Shown here one piece after another: positions 6,730-9,248 of a stretch of DNA of 9,248 nucleotides. Under the pieces are notes generated by a model. That model was not told the DNA's origin and did not search any database. It worked only from the letters and a program-made list of their open reading frames with translations. Both the position numbers and the translations under genes were made by a program. The stretch covers positions 1 to 9,248 of the forward strand of contig JANWZF010000032.1 of assembly GCA_025054905.1 (NCBI GenBank), written 5' to 3'. Numbering within the stretch: the stretch's first letter is position 1; each line of letters opens with the position of its first letter. Source of the DNA: Tepidimonas sp. Its GTDB lineage: Bacteria; Pseudomonadota; Gammaproteobacteria; Burkholderiales; Burkholderiaceae_C.

Positions 6730-7467
6730 TCACCCCGCGGCTGGAGCCGCCACCGCGCCGGTGATGCCGTTGCGCTGCAGCAGCTCGGCCACCAGACCGC
6801 TGGCCTTGGCGTGCTCGACGAAAGCCGCCAGCGCCGCGCGGGCGGCTTCGCCCTGCGCCGCGCGGCAGCCCATTGCCTGCTCGATCACCATGAAGCGCCC
6901 TGGCAGCAGACGCAGGCCGCCCCGGCGCTGAGCCTCGGCCTGCAGCGCCTGGCGGATGCCGGCGGCCACTTCGGCCCCGGTGGCCAAAAAGTGGGGCACC
7001 ACCGCAGGCGTCGACGGGGCACGCTCCAGCGTGGCGTGTTGGAGCGTGCGGCTCAAAAACAGATCGTAGGCGCTGCCCTGCCCGACCACCACGCGAGTGC
7101 CGGGCCGATCCACCTCGTCGTTGCTTTGCAGCGGGCTGTCATGGCGCACCAGATAGCTGCCCTCGATCAGCAGGTACGCAGCGCTGAAGGCCACCCCGTC
7201 GCTGCGCTTGGGGTCGATGGCGAAGAAGCCGACATCGGCGCGATCCTCGCGCACCGCCGCCACCGCCGCCGCGGCGGTGTCCACCACCACCAGCTCCAGC
7301 GGCACCGCCAGATGCGCCGCCAGGGCCCGGGCCAGATCGACCGACACGCCCGCTGGTGCGCCATCGGCGCCGCGGTGGGCCAGCAGAGCGTTGCCCAGGT
7401 TGATGGTGGCGCGCAGGGTGCCGGTGGGGGCCAGCGGGGCCCCATCAGGTCGGTTGGGTAGCATCAT
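6730..7467 (-). CDS. Family-3 solute-binding-protein homologue without signal peptide
   Basis: The product of 245 residues reads as a complete type-3 extracellular solute-binding fold. It starts LAPTGTLRATINLGNALLA (about 12-30), continues GVSVDLARALAAHLAVPLELV (about 40-60), DRADVGFFAIDPKRSDGVAFSAAYLLIEG (about 75-103), then VVVGQGSAYDLFLSRTLQHA (127-145) and a GRFMVIEQAMG stretch near 190-200. Such proteins normally bind amino acids for ABC importers, but there is no signal peptide or lipobox: the N-terminus is MMLPNRPDGAPLAPTG. No permease or ATPase gene is adjacent. I chose ATG 7467; ATG 7464 and TTG 7473 are in frame, and none has a ribosome site or adds a leader. Similar leaderless members occur in Burkholderiales genomes as far as I recall. 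The ligand and cell location are unknown; a cytoplasmic binding or enzymatic role is possible. Confidence 0.8.
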   Translation of the reverse strand: MMLPNRPDGAPLAPTGTLRATINLGNALLAHRGADGAPAGVSVDLARALAAHLAVPLELVVVDTAAAAVAAVREDRADVGFFAIDPKRSDGVAFSAAYLLIEGSYLVRHDSPLQSNDEVDRPGTRVVVGQGSAYDLFLSRTLQHATLERAPSTPAVVPHFLATGAEVAAGIRQALQAEAQRRGGLRLLPGRFMVIEQAMGCRAAQGEAARAALAAFVEHAKASGLVAELLQRNGITGAVAAPAAG

Positions 7468-7502
7468 GGCCAACGAAGCAACAAGAACGGCAGACGCTGC
7501 CT

Positions 7503-7553
7503 AGTATCGCCCAAGCGGGCGGCGGGCCCGCCGCGGCGGGATTGTGAGATACT
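7503..7553. promoter_or_regulatory. Divergent control region with 16-bp GC palindrome and outward GATACT boxes
   Basis: In the 120-bp gap between the binding-protein gene and the hemerythrin-GGDEF gene, GCGGCGGG and CCCGCCGC form a perfect palindrome at 7519-7534. On either side a GATACT box faces outward: 7548-7553 on the plus strand, preceded by TGA as in an extended -10, and 7503-7508 on the minus strand. Both could be -10 elements of divergent promoters, with the palindrome at about the -35 position. No good -35 hexamer is seen. The sequence symmetry is observed; promoter function is inferred. Confidence 0.35.
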
Positions 7554-7587
7554 TTGCGCCCCTTGCGCTTGCCCGCGCCGATCGGCC

Positions 7588-8772
7588 ATGACGTCTTCTG
7601 CGCCCCCACTTGCCGTGCCGTCTGACGTGTTCGTTTGGGACGAATCGCTGCTGACTGGGCTGGAGACGGTGGATGCGCAACACCACCGGCTGGTCGATCT
7701 GTTCAACGCGCTCAACCGGGCGATATTTCATGGCCAGGCGCTGTCGGCACAGGCGCAGCAGGAGATTTTCGAGCAGCTGCTGGCTTACGCCCGTCAGCAT
7801 TTCGACGACGAAGAGCGTCTGATGGCCGAGGTCGGTGTCGATCCCCGTCATCGGGCCTTGCACGCGCGGCTGCACGACGAATTCGAGGCCCAGGTGCGAT
7901 CGATGTGGGACGCGCGCGGGCATCTGCGCCAGCCCGGCGATACGCTGATGGGTTTTTTGACCTCCTGGCTGGGCCTGCACATCATGGGGGTGGATCAGGC
8001 GATGGCACGCCAGATTGCCCGCATCCGCGCCGGCGCCACGGCTGAGCAGGCTTACCAGGAAGAGGAAGATCCGATCGACCGCCGGGTGGCCAACCTGCTG
8101 CGCATGGTCGGGCAGCTCTACCACGTGCTGGCGGCGCAGAACCAGGATCTGCTGGAGGCCAACGCGCGGCTGGAGCAGCGGGTGCGCGAGCGCACCGCCG
8201 CGCTGGAGGCCGCCAACCGCCGGCTGGAAGCCTTTTCCCGCATCGATGGGTTGCTGGGGATTGCCAACCGCGGCTACTTCGAGCAGCGTCTGCGTGAGGA
8301 AGTGGCGCGCCACGCCCGCCAACGCCGGCCGCTGGCGCTGGTGATGGTCGATGTCGATCACTTCAAGCGCTACAACGACCGCTATGGTCACCAGGCCGGC
8401 GATGCCTGCCTGCGCGCGGTGGCCCAGGCCCTGGGCACCGTGGTGCGGCGCGAGCCCGACCTGCTGGCGCGCTACGGTGGCGAGGAGTTGGTGGCGCTGC
8501 TGGGCGATACCGACCTGGCCGGCGCCTGCGTGGTGGCGCAACGAGCGGTGGCGGCGGTGCAGGCGTTGGGGCTGCGGCATGAGGCCTCCGACACGGCGGC
8601 CGTGGTGACGATCAGCGCCGGGGCCGCGGCGCTGGTGCCGCAGGGCCCCGAGGATGCCGCCCGGCTGGTGCAGCAGGCCGATGCGGCCCTCTATGCGGCC
8701 AAGCACAGCGGGCGCAACCGCGTCGGTGGCTGTGAGCGCAGCGCTGCCGGGGGCGACCCGCCGCAGGCGTGA
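7588..8772 (+). CDS. Bacteriohemerythrin-GGDEF fusion, probable diguanylate cyclase
   Basis: This 394-residue soluble protein joins an N-terminal bacteriohemerythrin (about 14-148) to a helical linker (about 165-215, likely coiled coil) and a C-terminal GGDEF domain (about 218-380). All seven di-iron ligands expected for the family are visible: H32, H71, E75, H88, H92, H131 and D136. The cyclase has MVDVDHFKRYNDRYGHQAGD with metal and substrate residues D255, N263 and D264. Its signature is GGEEL (297-301), a variant of GGDEF. An RxxD product-inhibition site, R288-D291, stands five residues before the signature. The protein probably makes c-di-GMP in response to oxygen or iron redox state, as reported for a similar fusion in Vibrio cholerae. 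Catalysis is likely because GGEE is tolerated, but the final Leu is less usual. ATG 7588 starts the domain at the right place; no strong ribosome site was seen. It is transcribed alone, divergent from the binding-protein gene. Confidence 0.93.
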   Translation: MTSSAPPLAVPSDVFVWDESLLTGLETVDAQHHRLVDLFNALNRAIFHGQALSAQAQQEIFEQLLAYARQHFDDEERLMAEVGVDPRHRALHARLHDEFEAQVRSMWDARGHLRQPGDTLMGFLTSWLGLHIMGVDQAMARQIARIRAGATAEQAYQEEEDPIDRRVANLLRMVGQLYHVLAAQNQDLLEANARLEQRVRERTAALEAANRRLEAFSRIDGLLGIANRGYFEQRLREEVARHARQRRPLALVMVDVDHFKRYNDRYGHQAGDACLRAVAQALGTVVRREPDLLARYGGEELVALLGDTDLAGACVVAQRAVAAVQALGLRHEASDTAAVVTISAGAAALVPQGPEDAARLVQQADAALYAAKHSGRNRVGGCERSAAGGDPPQA

Positions 8773-8775
8773 GCG

Positions 8776-8787
8776 GCGCGATCGCGC
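8776..8787. repeat. 12-bp palindrome GCGCGATCGCGC
   Basis: A perfect 12-bp palindrome starts 4 nt after the stop codon of the GGDEF gene and lies just before the putative maeB -10 box. It lacks a loop and U run of terminator type. It could bind a regulator or be incidental in GC-rich DNA. Confidence 0.25.
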
Positions 8788-8792
8788 GTTTC

Positions 8793-8798
8793 TACAAT
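8793..8798 (+). promoter_or_regulatory. Candidate -10 box TACAAT of the maeB promoter
   Basis: TACAAT matches the sigma-70 -10 consensus at five of six bases, is preceded by an AT-richer TTTC, and lies 54 nt before GTG 8853 in the 80-bp gap. The -35 position (around 8769-8775, GTGAGC) is a poor match. Boxes of this form are common in Burkholderiales. The start of transcription would fall near 8805. Confidence 0.45.
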
Positions 8799-8852
8799 GC
8801 ACCCTGACCCCGGCGGCCGGCCGCGGTCCCAGCCTTCGACGGAGAATCCGAC

Positions 8853-9248
8853 GTGACCGACTCCCTTGCCGACCCTCGTGCCCAGCTCAGGCAGGCTGCC
8901 CTGCAGTACCACGAGCATCCGCAGCCCGGCAAACTTGCCGTCACCCCGACCAAGGCACTGTCCAACCAGCGCGACCTGGCGCTGGCTTACTCGCCCGGCG
9001 TGGCCGCTGCGTGTGAGGAGATCGTGGCCGACCCGGCCCACGCGTTTCGCTACACCGCGCGGGGCAATCTCGTGGCCGTCATCACCAACGGCACGGCCGT
9101 GCTGGGTCTGGGCGACATCGGGCCGCTGGCGGCCAAGCCGGTGATGGAAGGCAAGGCGGTGCTGTTCAAAAAGTTCGCCGGCATCGACGTGTTCGACCTG
9201 GAGATCCACGAGAAAGACCCCGACCGCCTGGTGGAGATCATCGCGGCG
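8853..9248 (+). CDS. maeB: NADP-dependent malic enzyme, N-terminal part (runs off window)
   Basis: The first 132 codons of a malic enzyme run to the window end with no stop. GTG 8853 is chosen because GGAG at 8841-8844 lies 8 nt upstream and the protein begins at the expected place. The family features are YHEHPQPGKLAVTPTKALS (19-37), LALAYSPGVAAACEEI (42-57, with the conserved Tyr46) and the block NGTAVLGLGDIGPLAAKPVM (79-98), continuing EGKAVLFKKFAGIDVFDLEI, which holds the catalytic-region lysines. The enzyme decarboxylates malate to pyruvate with reduction of NADP, feeding pyruvate and NADPH to the cell. Large MaeB proteins carry an additional C-terminal phosphotransacetylase-like domain; whether this one does cannot be seen here. 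The NADP preference is assumed from the family. It has its own probable promoter and is unlikely to be co-regulated with the GGDEF gene. Confidence 0.94.
   Translation, partial: MTDSLADPRAQLRQAALQYHEHPQPGKLAVTPTKALSNQRDLALAYSPGVAAACEEIVADPAHAFRYTARGNLVAVITNGTAVLGLGDIGPLAAKPVMEGKAVLFKKFAGIDVFDLEIHEKDPDRLVEIIAA

Noticed and set aside
7261..7279. Strong GC hairpin (CACCGCC/GGCGGTG) that might be a terminator
   Set aside because: It lies inside the binding-protein gene, encodes an Ala-rich segment, and has no U run.
7501..8802. 433-codon open frame on the minus strand, antisense to the whole hemerythrin-GGDEF gene
   Set aside because: The plus-strand frame has complete hemerythrin and GGDEF motifs. 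The antisense product is low-complexity Arg/His/Gln/Gly without recognisable motifs, as expected of the opposite strand of a GC-rich gene.

Overview
This is a GC-rich, densely coded stretch of bacterial chromosome. Gene content, codon use and protein style (LemA-TPM-TPM set, BMC-free ethanolamine genes, GGDEF regulator, MaeB-type malic enzyme, TACAAT-type -10 box) suggest a betaproteobacterium of the order Burkholderiales. A Comamonadaceae-like genus is a guess. I see no rRNA, tRNA, CRISPR array, insertion sequence or prophage gene, and no obvious change of base composition that would mark recent transfer.

Layout. (1) Positions 1-1862, plus strand: the 3' end of lemA, then two TPM-domain genes packed head to tail, one membrane-anchored with a glycine-rich tail and one small and soluble. 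(2) Positions 1828-5506, minus strand: an ethanolamine operon read as permease (eat) -> eutB -> eutC. Its last gene runs tail to tail 35 bp into the second TPM gene. (3) Positions 5507-5672: a divergent control region with three inverted repeats, one a hairpin in the leader of the ethanolamine operon. (4) Positions 5673-6710, plus strand: an AraC-family regulator closely resembling EutR. (5) Positions 6730-7467, minus strand: a family-3 solute-binding-protein homologue with no signal peptide. (6) Positions 7588-8772, plus strand: a bacteriohemerythrin-GGDEF fusion, a probable oxygen- or redox-responsive diguanylate cyclase, divergent from the binding protein across a 16-bp GC palindrome. (7) Positions 8853 to the end, plus strand: the first 132 codons of an NADP-type malic enzyme (maeB).

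Working together. The best-supported functional unit is eutR/eat-eutB-eutC. Ethanolamine is imported by the permease and split by the B12-dependent lyase EutBC to acetaldehyde and ammonia, with the EutR-like protein as the probable activator. No microcompartment shell genes, EutA reactivase or acetaldehyde dehydrogenase lie in the window, so the cell must supply these elsewhere or do without. The other genes look like independent housekeeping or signalling units. I found no clear sign of a wholly new system. The items most worth following are the hemerythrin-GGDEF sensor, the signal-less binding protein, and the leader hairpin plus palindrome of the eut region.
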